A DNA stretch of 64,000 nucleotides, from contig CAJNYU010001813.1 of the NCBI GenBank assembly GCA_905331475.1, positions 62,001-126,000 of the forward strand. The letters run 5' to 3'. A model generated the notes under the pieces. That model made no database searches, was not told the DNA's origin, and saw nothing but the letters and a program-made list of their open reading frames with translations. Origin of the DNA: Rotaria socialis. Its lineage: Eukaryota; Rotifera; Eurotatoria; Philodinida; Philodinidae. Made by a program: the position numbers and the translations under genes. The stretch's first letter is position 1; each line of letters opens with the position of its first letter. Below are positions 49,329-64,000 of the stretch, piece by piece.

Positions 49329-49639
49329 TCTTATCACTTCAAGTTTACTATGTTCAAAATGTAATGTGATTCGTAGATGCTTTATTTTTAGAAGGAGTCA
49401 AATGTACTGCCTAGTATATTCAACAATATGAAAATTGTACTATTACTCATGCATTTCTGTGGCAATTTCTAAGGCAAGCATCGTTTAGGTACTGTACTAC
49501 TCATATAACTGTTGCTTCAACATCATTATAGAGCTATATATATATATATATTAACTAATACTTTTTGAAAAGAATAGACAGTTTCTGATTTATATTAGAT
49601 AATATAGGATTGCATGTGAGAAAGAGTGCATGATGATGT

Positions 49640-49816
49640 CCCAGGTGACTGATTCCTCAAGCAGTATCCCGTAAATTTCTGACGGGAAATGCCAGGAATT
49701 TGACACCGTAATTCAGTGACCATATTAGAGTACCGATTTTGCCAGAGTACTTTCGGTTCCGGGTGAAACCGGATAAATCTGATCAGCGGATCCGTTTACC
49801 GGAATACTGCTTCCAT
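49640..49816. mobile_element. Short fold-back element, related ends
   Basis: Starts CCCAGGTGACTGATTCC. AAGCAGTATCCCGTAAA near the left end recurs inverted as AAGCAGTATTCCGGTAAA near the right end. Non-coding. Confidence 0.45.
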
Positions 49817-49936
49817 CTTACATCATAGAAAGATTTAATTACTATGTACAATTAGATTCATGATGTTTCAGTGCTAAAGAAACATTTCTATTATTTCTCA
49901 GTATAGGAAACTAAGCCTAGCAACCACCATAGCCTC

Positions 49937-50057
49937 CTGAAGTGTTAGCTATTGGCCTCGACGATATGCATTTTATCTGCTGACATAATTGAAGTCGTGC
50001 ATTCTTGAACACATCTAAGGAAACATAAAAGTTATTTCGAAATATTGGGACGACTCT
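49937..50057. repeat. Second copy of the 121-bp block
   Basis: Identical to 48652-48772. This copy has no N beside it and is probably the true location. No gene is seen from here to 50458. Confidence 0.85.
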
Positions 50058-50458
50058 CATATATTGATGATTCCTGTTCTGTGCTCACTTTATCGCTGTT
50101 AAGCATGCCAGAACAAAATTGTAGAGAGCGCTACACTCAATTAGATACTTGCTATAAAAAATTCTGAATTGTTTTACTTCGCATTATTAATCCATTATTC
50201 TAGAATACAAGATTTTATTGAATCATAAGTGATTCTATGATTTAAAAAGGTAATTTATATATGTCAAATTTAATATCACTAGTCGAAACACTGAGCCAAT
50301 CAAATAGAATCGGTATATTCCTCCTGAATTTGTTTTCATATTTCATGTGTTATTTATAGTCGATAGTTTATTTTTCCTACCCCATTAAGAGTTTTTATTT
50401 TGCACTAACAAGTGCTGTATTTTTAATGACTACCTTTGGGATATATTTGTAATCAAAA

Positions 50459-53400
50459 ATGAAAACTTCAGCTTCGATCAACGGTATTACCGTGGGTGTT
50501 ACTGATTGCGCACGTTATACAAACTATGAACGATGGTTTTTAGATGCACCCGTCAAAGTTAATGTTATTCGTCTTTCGTATAGTTTAAATAATGTTGACG
50601 ATGTTGAAAAATGTCAAGGCGTTGTTTTATCCGGTGGTGAAGATGTAGATCCACGTCGATACAAACGACCAGATCTTCTTGACCGATTAGAATTGGCCGA
50701 TATTGATGAAAAACGTGATCAATTCGAATGGGAAGTTATTGCTCTAGCGCTTACACTCAAACTACCAATGCTAGGCATTTGTCGTGGTTAGAATACTATT
50801 CTATAGATATCTATACAAACATTTTTTTATTCTGTGAATAGGTATGCAATTATTTAATGTTTATCAAGGTGGCACATTGATTTTTGATATTCCGACAGTT
50901 ACAAACATCAATGGACATGCGAAAGTACAAGGTATTCTTTTGAAGAAGTTTCCGGATGTACGGCATGTCATTCTGTTCGAATACGATTCGATTAGAAGGA
51001 TTTACTGTATGATACAGACATCGAAACAAATTTCATTATTAAAAGTACATATTTTTGATAGTTGATTGATAGATTAATTAAATCTACATAACTATTTAGA
51101 ATAACCAACAGTGATAAGAAATCAGTTTTCTTATCAGTTTTTTAAACATTTTCATAAGCACTAACTTTTAAACGCTATTGAATCTTGAATATCATATGTA
51201 CCATAGATAGCACAAGTACAGTAGGTTGCAATGTATTTGTTCTGGAAAAAAACGTTCACTTCTAGTTTCACCTACACTTGAAGCAGTATGATTGCTTCGA
51301 GTAGCTGCCTAATTCGAGTTCGAATATAAATGGAGAAAAGAAAAAGAAAAAGTTGAACTAAAACTAAATTTAGGAATCGATTTAGTTTTAGTTTAACTTT
51401 CCGATATATGCGACATATGAATATATATATACCTTCACCCTCACCCACATCTGAGCACTCTTCCATGGTATCCATCACCCACAACCACATTTTGAGTACT
51501 ATGGGTACCCCTCCCACCCGCCTTCACTCGCACCGCCACCCACAGTTACCCCTTAGCCCCCCTCAACCACACCCACTCCATCTTAAACTAAACCTAAACC
51601 TAAAACTAAATCTATTTCTATCGCTTATTTTCGAATGGATACCATGTAGTTGGATGTCTATTTATATTCGAATTCGAACTAGGCATCTCATGATTGCTTC
51701 TGTACTTCCTTCACTTGAGTTAGTCATTTTTCATCGCCGAAATGTTTTTCCCACCGATGCCAACTTCGCCGAATGAATTCTTAACCGATAAAATGTCGCC
51801 TCAAACTCAAATATGATTCATTGTAGATATTTGGTTAATCAGCGAATCGATTGATTGTCTATAATAGAGATGAACCAGTAAACTTAGTCTATTATTTTCT
51901 AAGGACTAAACCTGATATAAAAAACATGCCTATATTTAACGATGTATCTTATCCATCAAAATGAGAATGAAACATAGTGAAAATTAATTGCCTCTTCGAG
52001 ACAAAAGTCAATTTTTAGATTTTGACTAATTCTCACCCGATTACCTTTGTGAAACCATTAAACCGGTTCAAGTTTTTTTAGTAATTGCAATTAAGACTGA
52101 GTCCGACATTACCAATTGATACAAAACAGTAATTTACTTTCAACTATTTCAGTGTTACAAAGAATAAATATCTTACAGCTACATCTAAGACTTTTATTTC
52201 AATATAATAATCAAGCATTCAATATTTTTTCTATGATATTTTAGGTATAGATCAACGACATGACATTCATGTTGTAGAAAATACATTTCTTAATCAAATA
52301 ACCGGCTGTGTCAAAGGTGCTGTTAATTCTTCACATCATCAATGTGTTGAAACACTCGGTAAAAATTTATTAGTAGCAGCGAGAGCTGAAGAACCAATTG
52401 TTGAAGCAATGCAATATCAAAATGTAGATGAATATCCATTTTATTTAGGAGTACAGGTAATAATAAGAATCAAATTATAATCTATATAAAAAAAAGTACT
52501 CCCAGGAGAATCATTCCAACAGTCGAATCCGATCAGATTTTTATGCATTTCTATCGAATTTCTGCTCTCTAAATGATATTTTGATGGTGACGGAACCCAA
52601 CGCTTGACTCTGACTACCCTCTTGTCTTGGCTTCAGGTACTAATTGGTAATCAATTGATAAAAAAAAAGAATTTTCGTCCGCCCCAGTCAAATCTACCTC
52701 TATAAATCTCCAGGGCATTCCCTCAGACCTCGCCTCGTTGAACGAACTACGAATCAAATGGTAATTCACGTCAAAACGATGAGTTATTGCTGAGAAATTT
52801 GATGTAAAAGTCTAAATGATATTTATCACTCGAAAAGAGTCTATGTTAGAAAATAAATTAAATCATTTCATCGAACTAATCCGATTCTCAACATATACTT
52901 TCATAGGCTCTCAATAAAACGGTGACTACATTCCGGTATTCCTTCATAAATCCCTCAAGGAGTTCTTTCTTTTTTCACCATTATGTACTCTGAAAAAAAT
53001 AAAGGAGGTTTACAGAACTCTCCGAAAAGGTTCTGCAGATTTTCAAAATGCTCCAAATGTGTTCAAAGTCTCAAAAAAAATAAAAATTTTGACAGAACCT
53101 TTTGAAGGTACTGCGTTTTACCCAAGTGCAGAACCATCTCTTACAGAACCTTTTTTTCGGTTCTGTACAGAAAAAAAAGGTTCCGTGAGAAAATACGAAA
53201 CCTTGAAGGTTCTGTACAAAACGATTGGGTTCAGTACGGAACCATTAAGGTTACGCACCAACGGTTAATGGTTTCGTACAGAACCTTCAAGGTTTCGTAT
53301 TTTCTCACGGAACCTTTTTTTGCTGTACAGAACCGAAAAAAAGGTTCTTTAAGAGATGGTTCTGCACTTGGGTAAAACGCAGAACCTTTAAAAGGTTCTC

Positions 53401-53832
53401 TCAAAATTTTTATCCTTTTTTTGAGACTTTGAACACATTTGGAGCATTTTGGAAATCTGCAGAACCTTTTCGGAGGGTTCTGTAAACCTCCTTTATTTTT
53501 TTCAGAGTACAGTTCTGGACCTCTTAGAGGGCTTCACAGGGGAAAACTCATCAGGGCGATCCGTTAGTTATGCTATGACCCGTATTCCAGTGGAATTTGT
53601 CGGCTAGTTGGATCCGATCAGATTCGATAGGATTCATTCACCTGGGGCACTTTTGATTTCTTTTTTCTTCACATAGTGGCATCCAGAACGAATGGTTGAT
53701 CAAAGTAGTCCATTTTCGTATAATATTCGTCAAGCATTTCTTGATTATATTATTGAACATGATAAATCAGCGATAGAAATGCATTCATTGAAGGACAATG
53801 GCATGGCGGAAAATTTAATGATTAACGAATAA
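50459..53832 (+). CDS. Peptidase C26 / gamma-glutamyl-gamma-aminobutyrate hydrolase-like, 4 exons
   Basis: Exons 50459-50786, 50842-50931, 52245-52456 and 53677-53832 join in phase to 261 residues, normal for the PuuD-type class I glutamine-amidotransferase fold. GVVLSGGEDVDPRRY is the oxyanion-side motif, LPMLGICRGMQLFNV carries the nucleophile cysteine, and VNSSHHQ and VQWHPE supply the catalytic histidine and glutamate. Bacterial relatives cleave gamma-glutamyl-GABA in putrescine breakdown; the substrate in this animal is not known. Both the nucleophile elbow and the WHPE motif are split by introns, so it is a true eukaryotic gene and not contamination, though the family is patchy in animals. 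Introns 2 (1.3 kb) and 3 (1.2 kb) each hold an inserted element. Confidence 0.87.
51307..51684. mobile_element. 378-bp TIR element in intron 2 of the C26 gene
   Basis: GCCTAATTCGAGTTCGAATA at the left end recurs inverted at the right as GCCTAGTTCGAATTCGAATA, giving 25-bp arms with two mismatches (51307-51331 and 51660-51684). The interior has a CA/C-rich tract (51430-51580) and CTAAAC-type repeats. Non-coding, MITE-like. Confidence 0.65.
52501..53646. mobile_element. CCCAGG-ended TIR element (copy C) in intron 3 of the C26 gene
   Basis: Left end CCCAGGAGAATCATTCCAAC; the inverted right end reads CCCAGGTGAATGAATCCTAT, and similarity continues for about 40 bp through GTCGAATCCGATCAG. The element is 1146 bp, fills most of the intron and contains a second palindromic element. 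No transposase frame, so it is non-autonomous. Confidence 0.75.
52984..53511. mobile_element. 528-bp near-perfect palindrome nested in copy C
   Basis: From TGTACTCTGAAAAAAATAAA at the left edge to its complement at the right, the two halves match along almost their whole length of about 255 bp, with a loop of roughly 18 bp near 53248. Each arm carries several copies of the GGTTCTG/CAGAACC word. A transcript crossing it would form a very long hairpin. Confidence 0.88.
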
Positions 53833-54758
53833 ATTTATTTTAAAAACGATATTTCCATACCTAAAAACGATTCCAATGACATTCCTATGATAAAAAGTCT
53901 ATTATTATTTTGATTTTCTAACTTTTTTGTTTTCTTATATCTTCATGGTCATATTCTCATCGTTTGTCTTTTTGTATCTGTATTACACTCCATTTATACT
54001 CTTTTAGTAGTCAATCTAAACTCGTAGTACTCCTTCAGATCAACGATATCCTCATTGCATTCATCGTAATCATAAGAGAAGTAAGAGAAAAACATATTAT
54101 TGTCTCATCTCATTCAGTCAATGAGAAATAAATCCCTAATAGAGAGATGATGTACTTTCCTATATCTATCTATTGTAGTGATAAATAAAAAACTAATCAT
54201 GACAATAAGGGAGAAAACAATTACATGACTAATGAACTTATGAGAATTAGGAAAATATAATTGATTTCTATTACTTTTGATTTTTTTCGAGATTCATCTT
54301 CATCCTAGCTATCCTTCGTTCTTTGTTATTTTCTTTTAAATAAATATCATGAAGTATTTTATTTATTTAAATTATTCCTTTTACTAAATAACTCTGATGT
54401 ATATGCGTTTCTCTCTCTATATATATTAGCGACTTATTTCTTATTGACCAAATAAGATGACCCAATAATATTTGTTTTCCGTTCCTCTCATTGTTACGAC
54501 CAATACAATTGCAATGTCGTTTATGTGAAGAAGTACCAAATTTTATATTTCGTTTTTTTTTCTTTTGCTCATTTGTATTTATGAATGTACTAAACTCTTG
54601 TTGTCTGTGGTCACTCAATGTAACATCCTGTTTTTAATTATTATAAATTTTTTGTCTTTACACAAAACTAGACTCTCAGATATCAAGATATATATATATT
54701 AATCAATGATCAATGAAATATATATTTTTTAGATATGTCATAGAAGTTCAAATAGGCA
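53833..54758. other. Intergenic between C26 and NDUFB5 genes
   Basis: AT-rich, no gene. It should hold the C26 3' UTR (AATAAA-like signals just after the stop) and the NDUFB5 promoter. A T-rich tract ending in AG at 54724-54732 lies 26 bp before the NDUFB5 ATG. Confidence 0.45.
54724..54732 (+). other. Acceptor-like site upstream of NDUFB5
   Basis: ATTTTTTAG 26 bp before the start codon with no upstream coding exon. It could be a spliced-leader acceptor or the end of a 5' UTR intron. Confidence 0.35.
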
Positions 54759-57121
54759 ATGGTTCTATTCAGTAAATTTCGACCGTTATTACAAACGGTA
54801 TTCAAACCAACACAACAAATACAAACAAGTAAAGATTTATATTTATGAAAACAAAAAATGAATGCTCTATGCAATTTTAGTTGTAAAACGATGGAGTTCC
54901 GAACGACGTATGCGAATGATGATATCGGAATTTAATGAACGCAAATTTTTTGATTTATTTGTAAGTTATAAAAGAAGTTTTGTATTGCAATAATAGATCT
55001 TTCTTGTTAGCATATGTTTTCGAGTGATCTGTTCTGTTTGTGAACATGTAGAACAATCATTATGAAGATGTAGACTTCAAAATGTACTTCGATCTTGTAT
55101 AATGCTGAGAATAGTTGATGAAGAAATCCAACAGAGATCTTAGTAGATCAAAATAGCGGCAATTAAAATCTTGCAGGAGGGGTATATGGAAAATTCTGGA
55201 GGTCACACTTTTTTAGTGATACCTTAGATATAGCAGCCAAGCGATCGTATCATACAGGATATTTCTCTCGTAAATCAAGATATTGATTGTTTAGTTAACC
55301 AGTTAATTAAAACTGAAATTTTCCCTAGTGAATGCAATTGAAGATACTGCTAACTACAAACAAGAGAATGCGAAGATGATTATTATATATACCTATTGTC
55401 AAACATGAATGAATATACTTTACACTTATTCACCCAGTAGAATGGAAGTTATGAATTTTCAGCTATTGTAGATACTAGATGAGCCAAACTTCTTGATATT
55501 TATTGACTTTCATTTAAAGGTGAAATAGTAGAAGCTCATCCAGGTTGAATAACGTCATTGTTTGAATCATCTTCTCAAATCCCTGTAGTTTTTGTTGTGT
55601 AGTGCCAACCCTTGGCGTAGATAAGAAATATTTCTTTTTTTCTTCCTTGTCTCAAAGTTTTCGAAACATTCATCAAAGAATCGAATTTTCTCAATTAATT
55701 TTTTGATTGTCGAGATAAGTATTAATATATTCGTACAGATTTTCTTGCCTAAATCGTGCTAATATTCAATCTTCAATTACTAACACGAATTAGAAATCAT
55801 GTTAAAATTTTGAATCCAAGCAATAACGGGCGATTTTTTATGAAATCTATGTCTTTGTTAAAACGTTACATAGAATTTTTTGACAGCAACTTATGTTTAT
55901 GTAATCTTCATTATCTAGATTTGAGCTAAGCACTTGACATGATAGAAGGAAAAAAAAGATTTCAATTTAATCTCCATGGAACATGATTGTTATAGAAGAA
56001 TACGATATTCAACTCATTAAGGGACACTATTCTTCATATTAAACTATCGAGATCGTCTTTCATATCTGTTTGTCACGTACTCTCAAGAGTAAGACACAAG
56101 TGATTCACTTTTCTTGCTATATCTTTCAACACTTCATTCATAGGCCATTGTGTTATGTTTCATTGATAAGTTACTAACGCATTTTTTATCAGGTTTTCAT
56201 GAATCATTAATAAGATTTTAATGTGTTATTAGTTAGTCATTTAAACAATGAGCACTTATTAATGACATACTAAAATGTCTTTCAGCGACTGCAATGAAAG
56301 TTGCAAGTGAAAATATCTACTTTTATACATCAACACACTTCCATAAGATAATATTCTAATTTCTGTTTAAATTGCAAGAAAATACATTTAAAGTCTTTGA
56401 ACAAATTCATGGTTAAACAGATAATTATGAATGGTTTAGGTTTTCAAATTGAAACCTATTTCGATTTCAACAAATTCGTTTTTTTAATTAAAACTTAATT
56501 ACAATTTATTTTTATTTTTCAGCATTACTACTTTCTCATCGGTTTGGTACCTACATTTTGTGTTGTTTTTTATGCTAATGTATTTGTTGGTATGTTGATT
56601 TGTCATACTTGAAAATTCAGTAATATCTTCGAATAGGTCAAGCAACACTGTCCGAAATCCCAGAAGATTACGAGCCACGACATTGGGAATATTATAAAGT
56701 TGGTGTCCCCTTTTTTTCTAGATATTTTTCATAGAAAACCTATACGTTCGTCCATTTCAGCATCCACTACGTCGTTTTATGGCTCAATATGTAGTTCAAC
56801 CATTTGATGAACGTTATGAAATTTCTCTTCATGCCATTTATACAAATGTTATGCGAGATCAACTCAAGTATGAAAACAAAAGAAAACATAAGAAGCAATA
56901 ACGATTTTATTATAATCTTTAGAGCTCTTGAACGAAAAGTTCGACGTTTGGAACATGCACGTGGTGATAACAAGGGATGGTTCTATCGTCCACAAGTTGA
57001 TGGTTTACATGAACTTGAACAGAAGAAAGCAGCTGAGCGATCTGAAGGTTATTCAGCTATGTTGGCACCACGCGAATTACCTCCACCACGGTCATGGCCT
57101 GTTGCACCCAAAACTGATTAG
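54759..57121 (+). CDS. NDUFB5: NADH dehydrogenase (complex I) subunit NDUFB5/SGDH, 6 exons
   Basis: Exons 54759-54828, 54881-54960, 56523-56589, 56637-56698, 56761-56867 and 56923-57121 join in phase to 194 residues, normal for this subunit. The N terminus is basic and lacks acids, fitting a mitochondrial targeting peptide. One membrane helix ([20 protein letters not shown]) is followed by the family signature [20 protein letters not shown] and [11 protein letters not shown]. It is an accessory subunit of the complex I membrane arm in the inner mitochondrial membrane. Compared with vertebrate NDUFB5 the end is longer and proline-rich ([16 protein letters not shown]). Intron 2 is 1.56 kb and contains no recognised gene. 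Confidence 0.93.
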
Positions 57122-58747
57122 AAATTTTTGTGCGAGTTTGTTTGCTACTCCTTGTCATCAATCTAATCCACACAAAAATATCCTTCTTCTTCCTTCTTTT
57201 CGATACTTTAGATTGTTGGATATAAATAAAAAAAAGCTCCTGAAAAGAATGAAACTTTTTTTCTTATTTGTTTTATTCCCTTCTCCATTGAATTTTGATA
57301 CAATAGCCAGATATAAATCATAAGAACGACGAATCATTGTGTTCTACTGTACTAAAATCTATCGGTCTCTTTCTCGTTTCTTGCCGTTGTTTATTATTGG
57401 CTACTAGCAGTGATAGAAAGCATGCAGAACACGACAAATCCACACATTACCTCGTATTTCCAACTCGTGGCATACATGGACCATATAGACAACATTAGAG
57501 AGTCGAGAGGGGCAATACATTTAAGTGCGTAGTGTAGATTTTTTCTTTTTCTAAAGAAAGAAAAAATGTAAGATTACATTTTTGGTTTAATAGAACAGCT
57601 GAGCTATTAATGATGCAGAGCGGTAAGTAAGGTGAACGAGAAAAATTGAGCGAAGCGATTACGGAACATATGTTTTAGTGTGGAAAAAAACAAGCGGTTT
57701 TTTATCTTGTATTGAGCACTTCTTTTCCAGAAGGGTAAATATTTATCTTTAAGAGCATAGATAATTATGAGAGGGTGAATCTAATCTAGAGAAGGTCGTC
57801 GCCTTCACATTAGATAAAATTGTGTTCAATAGGTTATGTTTAGAGAGTAAGAACAAAACTTTGGCCTGTGTTTTATGCGCTCTCATCAGTGTATCCTTGT
57901 TCAAACATATAGATTCCCTATTAACTACGAGTATCTATTAAAACTATTGATTTTCTTTTTTTAATTCGCCAAGTTCGTTCGCATATAAAATCTAGAGTTG
58001 TAAACTAACCATATTATCATAGACTTGTCTATGATTATTTTCCAAAAAACATTTATCTTCTGTAAGACAATCGGTTTTCTTTTGCGCCCAATGTAAAAAA
58101 AAACACTGAACTTGTCAATGCCATAAGCAATAATGGTTTATGGTTGTGTCTGCCCTTGGTAGGCGCAAGAGACGAAGAATATAAAAAACAATATCTTTTC
58201 TTCTTGCTCTTTCCTTTTTGTTCTGCACATTACATCTTATAATCTTCTTCGTCGTAGTCATCAGTTACACGATATATCCAGACGGTTTTTTTTTCTCTTG
58301 CGTTCTTACGGTTAGCATACAAGGTCACTCGTTAAATAGCATAGCTACATGCGTAGCTATATGTTGTCGATGCGATGAGTTGCTTTTTGTGAAGGTTTCT
58401 TTTGCTGATTGTTTAGAACGAAGAGTTATAAAAGAAGAAGAAAAAAACCGGCGAGCAATAGAAAGAAAGAGAACTTGTTTTTGCTAAGACTTTCTTGCTA
58501 TTATTCGATTTGCGTCTGTTTCTGCCTATGAAAGAAAGAAAAAAAAGGAAAACTAGAGAAAAAATATTAGACTAACTAGGGTGCGTACTCATTGACCAAT
58601 ATTTATACTATCAGTACACTGAGGAAGTTCTTATTCTGAAAAATAAATATATTTTCGAATGAAGCTTCTTTTGCTTTTTCTACGACGACAAGTTATTTTA
58701 TGTATTATATATTTTCTAGATTTCTGTCTGTTGAATAATCAAACAAA
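57122..58747. other. Intergenic between NDUFB5 and enolase
   Basis: Holds the NDUFB5 3' UTR (an ATAAATAAA signal near 57220) and the enolase promoter. The frame at 58218-58487 has no family resemblance. An acceptor-like TTTTCTAG at 58712-58719 lies 28 bp before the enolase ATG. Confidence 0.45.
58712..58719 (+). other. Acceptor-like site upstream of enolase
   Basis: TTTTCTAG after a pyrimidine-rich stretch, 28 bp before the ATG, with no upstream coding exon. It is a candidate trans-splice acceptor or 5' UTR intron end. Confidence 0.35.
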
Positions 58748-62155
<3,408 letters not shown>

Positions 62156-64000
62156 TCGATCTCCATAGATAACTTAGTTGAATAGATTTATCATTGATAC
62201 CTAATTAGATTAATAATCCTTCTTTTCATTGTAGAACAGTTCAGCTCTTTCGTTTGTTTTCTTTCTTATGGTGTGATGTTCGTCTGTTTGTCTCTTCTAT
62301 ATTTTCTATTTTATCACGTTAAATAAAACGGGCAAGAGTGTAGTTCCCGGTGTAAGCTGTACAGAGAGATCAGTGAGAACACACACATTCTTTCTCATCA
62401 TTATTCCTATTATTATTTTTTGTTGTCATCATCATCATCACCTCTTTTTCTTTCTTTCTTTCACATGGTAGTACTACTGTGCTTATGTTTCCCTATCTAT
62501 GCGCGATTATACTCTAGTTTATTGTCTTAATTAAATATCAGAAGAACTCCTAGTTATTAATTTATTGAAAAAAAGTACAACAAAATACAACGATATAAAC
62601 ATATAATTACGTGGTATAAAAATGTTCACAATGTATTCATTGTTTATATGAAATTTTTCCAATCAAAAAACAAAGACTGACATTAGGTTTGAAAAATGAA
62701 TCTTTTAAATCAAGAGAGTTGAGAATGCAACGTTTTTATCGATTACAATATATTTGATCTGATTAAAATTCTCTTCTACTTATGCAAGAGCATGTTTAGA
62801 TTAATGGAACAATAAAAATTTTAAAAGCATTCACCGCATGGGTCTTTGAATTTGAATGATGATCCTTTTGATGAATTTTACAACGAATATGAGGTATTTT
62901 ATGGTATATCGCGTATCTGAATTTGACCCATAGGTTGATCGGATAATCTTTAGAATGTTCTAAGAATCAGAGCGAAACGAAATTTTCCTATTTGAAGTTA
63001 TAAAACGTTTTTAATAAATAGTTACTACTCACAAAAAAATCGGGATCAATGACAAATTTAATATTTTCGTGCAGAAATGTAAGCTAACAATAAGAGATTC
63101 GTTTATTAGATGTAGTCATTATTTTGACATGGTGTTTTCCTTTTTTCCTTCGCTATCGTTCATGTAATTTCCCTTTCTGTCATCTTCTCCGTCTTTCTTT
63201 GGTCTATTTTTTTTAATTGGTTTTCTCAAGTATGTCCTACTATAAACATGGGAATAACCGTGTGTCTTGTTGATAATGGGTGTTAAACGCAAAAAAAAGT
63301 GAAAAAATTTAAGTCTTTAACCATTTGATAATAAAAACTGTGTCAAGGAAAACTCAGATGATTCACTAAATAAACAAAATTGAGCGAAAATTTCTGTAAA
63401 AATAAGTATAGCTCAACTGCGAAGACACATGCAGTCTAACACGTTTAGAATTTTCTTGTCTTACTAAGAGATTCTGGTACACGCAATATTAACAGTGGGC
63501 ATCCTAAACAAATTCTAATGTTTTTGTAAACTCGTTAAACTCAATTCGAACGCATCTCAACTAATACGATATATCTCCTAGAAAGAAGCTTTCGTTTGTT
63601 TTAAGACTATAATTACTATTACATTACTACTTACGAACTGTCTTATATAATAAAATTTCGAAATTTTTAGATAAACCTTTCTCAAAAAATGTGGGAGCAA
63701 CGGACCTGGTTACTCTTCATGCCCCGAGGGTAATGTTTTTATTGTTGCCATTACATTTTATTTCCTCGGTGAATAAATGTGACACAATTGAGTTGATTTG
63801 ACAAGCAAAAAAACCAAAATAGTCCCATTAAAATAGGCAATTTCCATTAATTGCCTATATCGAATTGGATCTTTTCTTTTGTTTTGGTATATTTTTGGCA
63901 TTCATCGAAGAATCCATACAAAGTAATAACAATAAAAAAACAGTACGGTTCAGAAATATGCGTTAAAAAGAACTTCTCATATTACTCTACTCCGTCTTCT
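62156..64000. other. Downstream of enolase, no gene recognised
   Basis: The enolase 3' UTR (an AATAAA signal near 62320) is followed by AT-rich DNA with no supported gene, tRNA or repeat to the window end. Confidence 0.5.

Noticed and set aside
51560-51615. Telomere-like repeats (CTAAAC and CCCAC words)
   Set aside because: The units are irregular and lie inside a TIR element; there is no tandem array.

Overview
The window is AT-rich animal nuclear DNA. Nearly every gene is cut by short GT-AG introns (about 45-70 bp) mixed with a few of 0.8-1.6 kb. The proteins are clearly metazoan: NOL9, ERICH3, NDUFB5, enolase, BRCT-pair and small heat-shock proteins. Compact convergent genes, polypyrimidine-AG tracts directly before several start codons (as expected for spliced-leader trans-splicing), a DUF4419 protein and many small fold-back elements fit a rotifer, most likely a bdelloid. 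That identification is inference; no marker gene fixes the species.

Layout. 1-3.8 kb: no gene seen. 3.8-15.0 kb: NOL9 (+) and an ERICH3-like gene (-) end only 65 bp apart. The ERICH3-like gene has 16 exons, joins DUF4590 to two PLAT-like regions, and carries one extra base in exon 4. 15-25.3 kb: possible gene remnants, two small four-helix membrane proteins (-), a fold-back element whose spacer is almost exactly a tRNA-Thr-like sequence, and a tandem-BRCT protein (-). 25.3-31.8 kb: empty apart from an inverted repeat abutting an assembly N. 31.8-37.1 kb: a fucosyltransferase-like gene lacking its 3' part, an intact BovB/RTE-type LINE (-) and a tRNA-His gene (-). 37.2-45.9 kb: two paralogous small heat-shock genes (-), each with two alpha-crystallin domains and a heat-shock element upstream of a TATA box; between them lie a GNAT-like gene broken by an in-frame TGA, a dispersed repeat and a DUF4419 gene (+). 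46-50.4 kb: repeat-rich, with CCCAGG-ended elements, duplicated blocks and two single-N gaps. 50.4-62.2 kb: peptidase C26 (+, with nested elements in its introns), NDUFB5 (+) and enolase (+). 62.2-64 kb: no gene seen.

The genes do not form a pathway. They are housekeeping genes (pre-rRNA processing, complex I, glycolysis), stress genes (sHSPs) and a cilium-associated type (ERICH3) set among mobile DNA. The strongest leads are the tRNA-cored fold-back element, the BovB-like LINE, the ERICH3/PLAT architecture with its frameshift, the heat-inducible double-domain sHSP pair and the 528-bp palindrome nested in another element inside the C26 gene. Exon boundaries were worked out by hand from splice signals, phase and family similarity; no transcript evidence was available.
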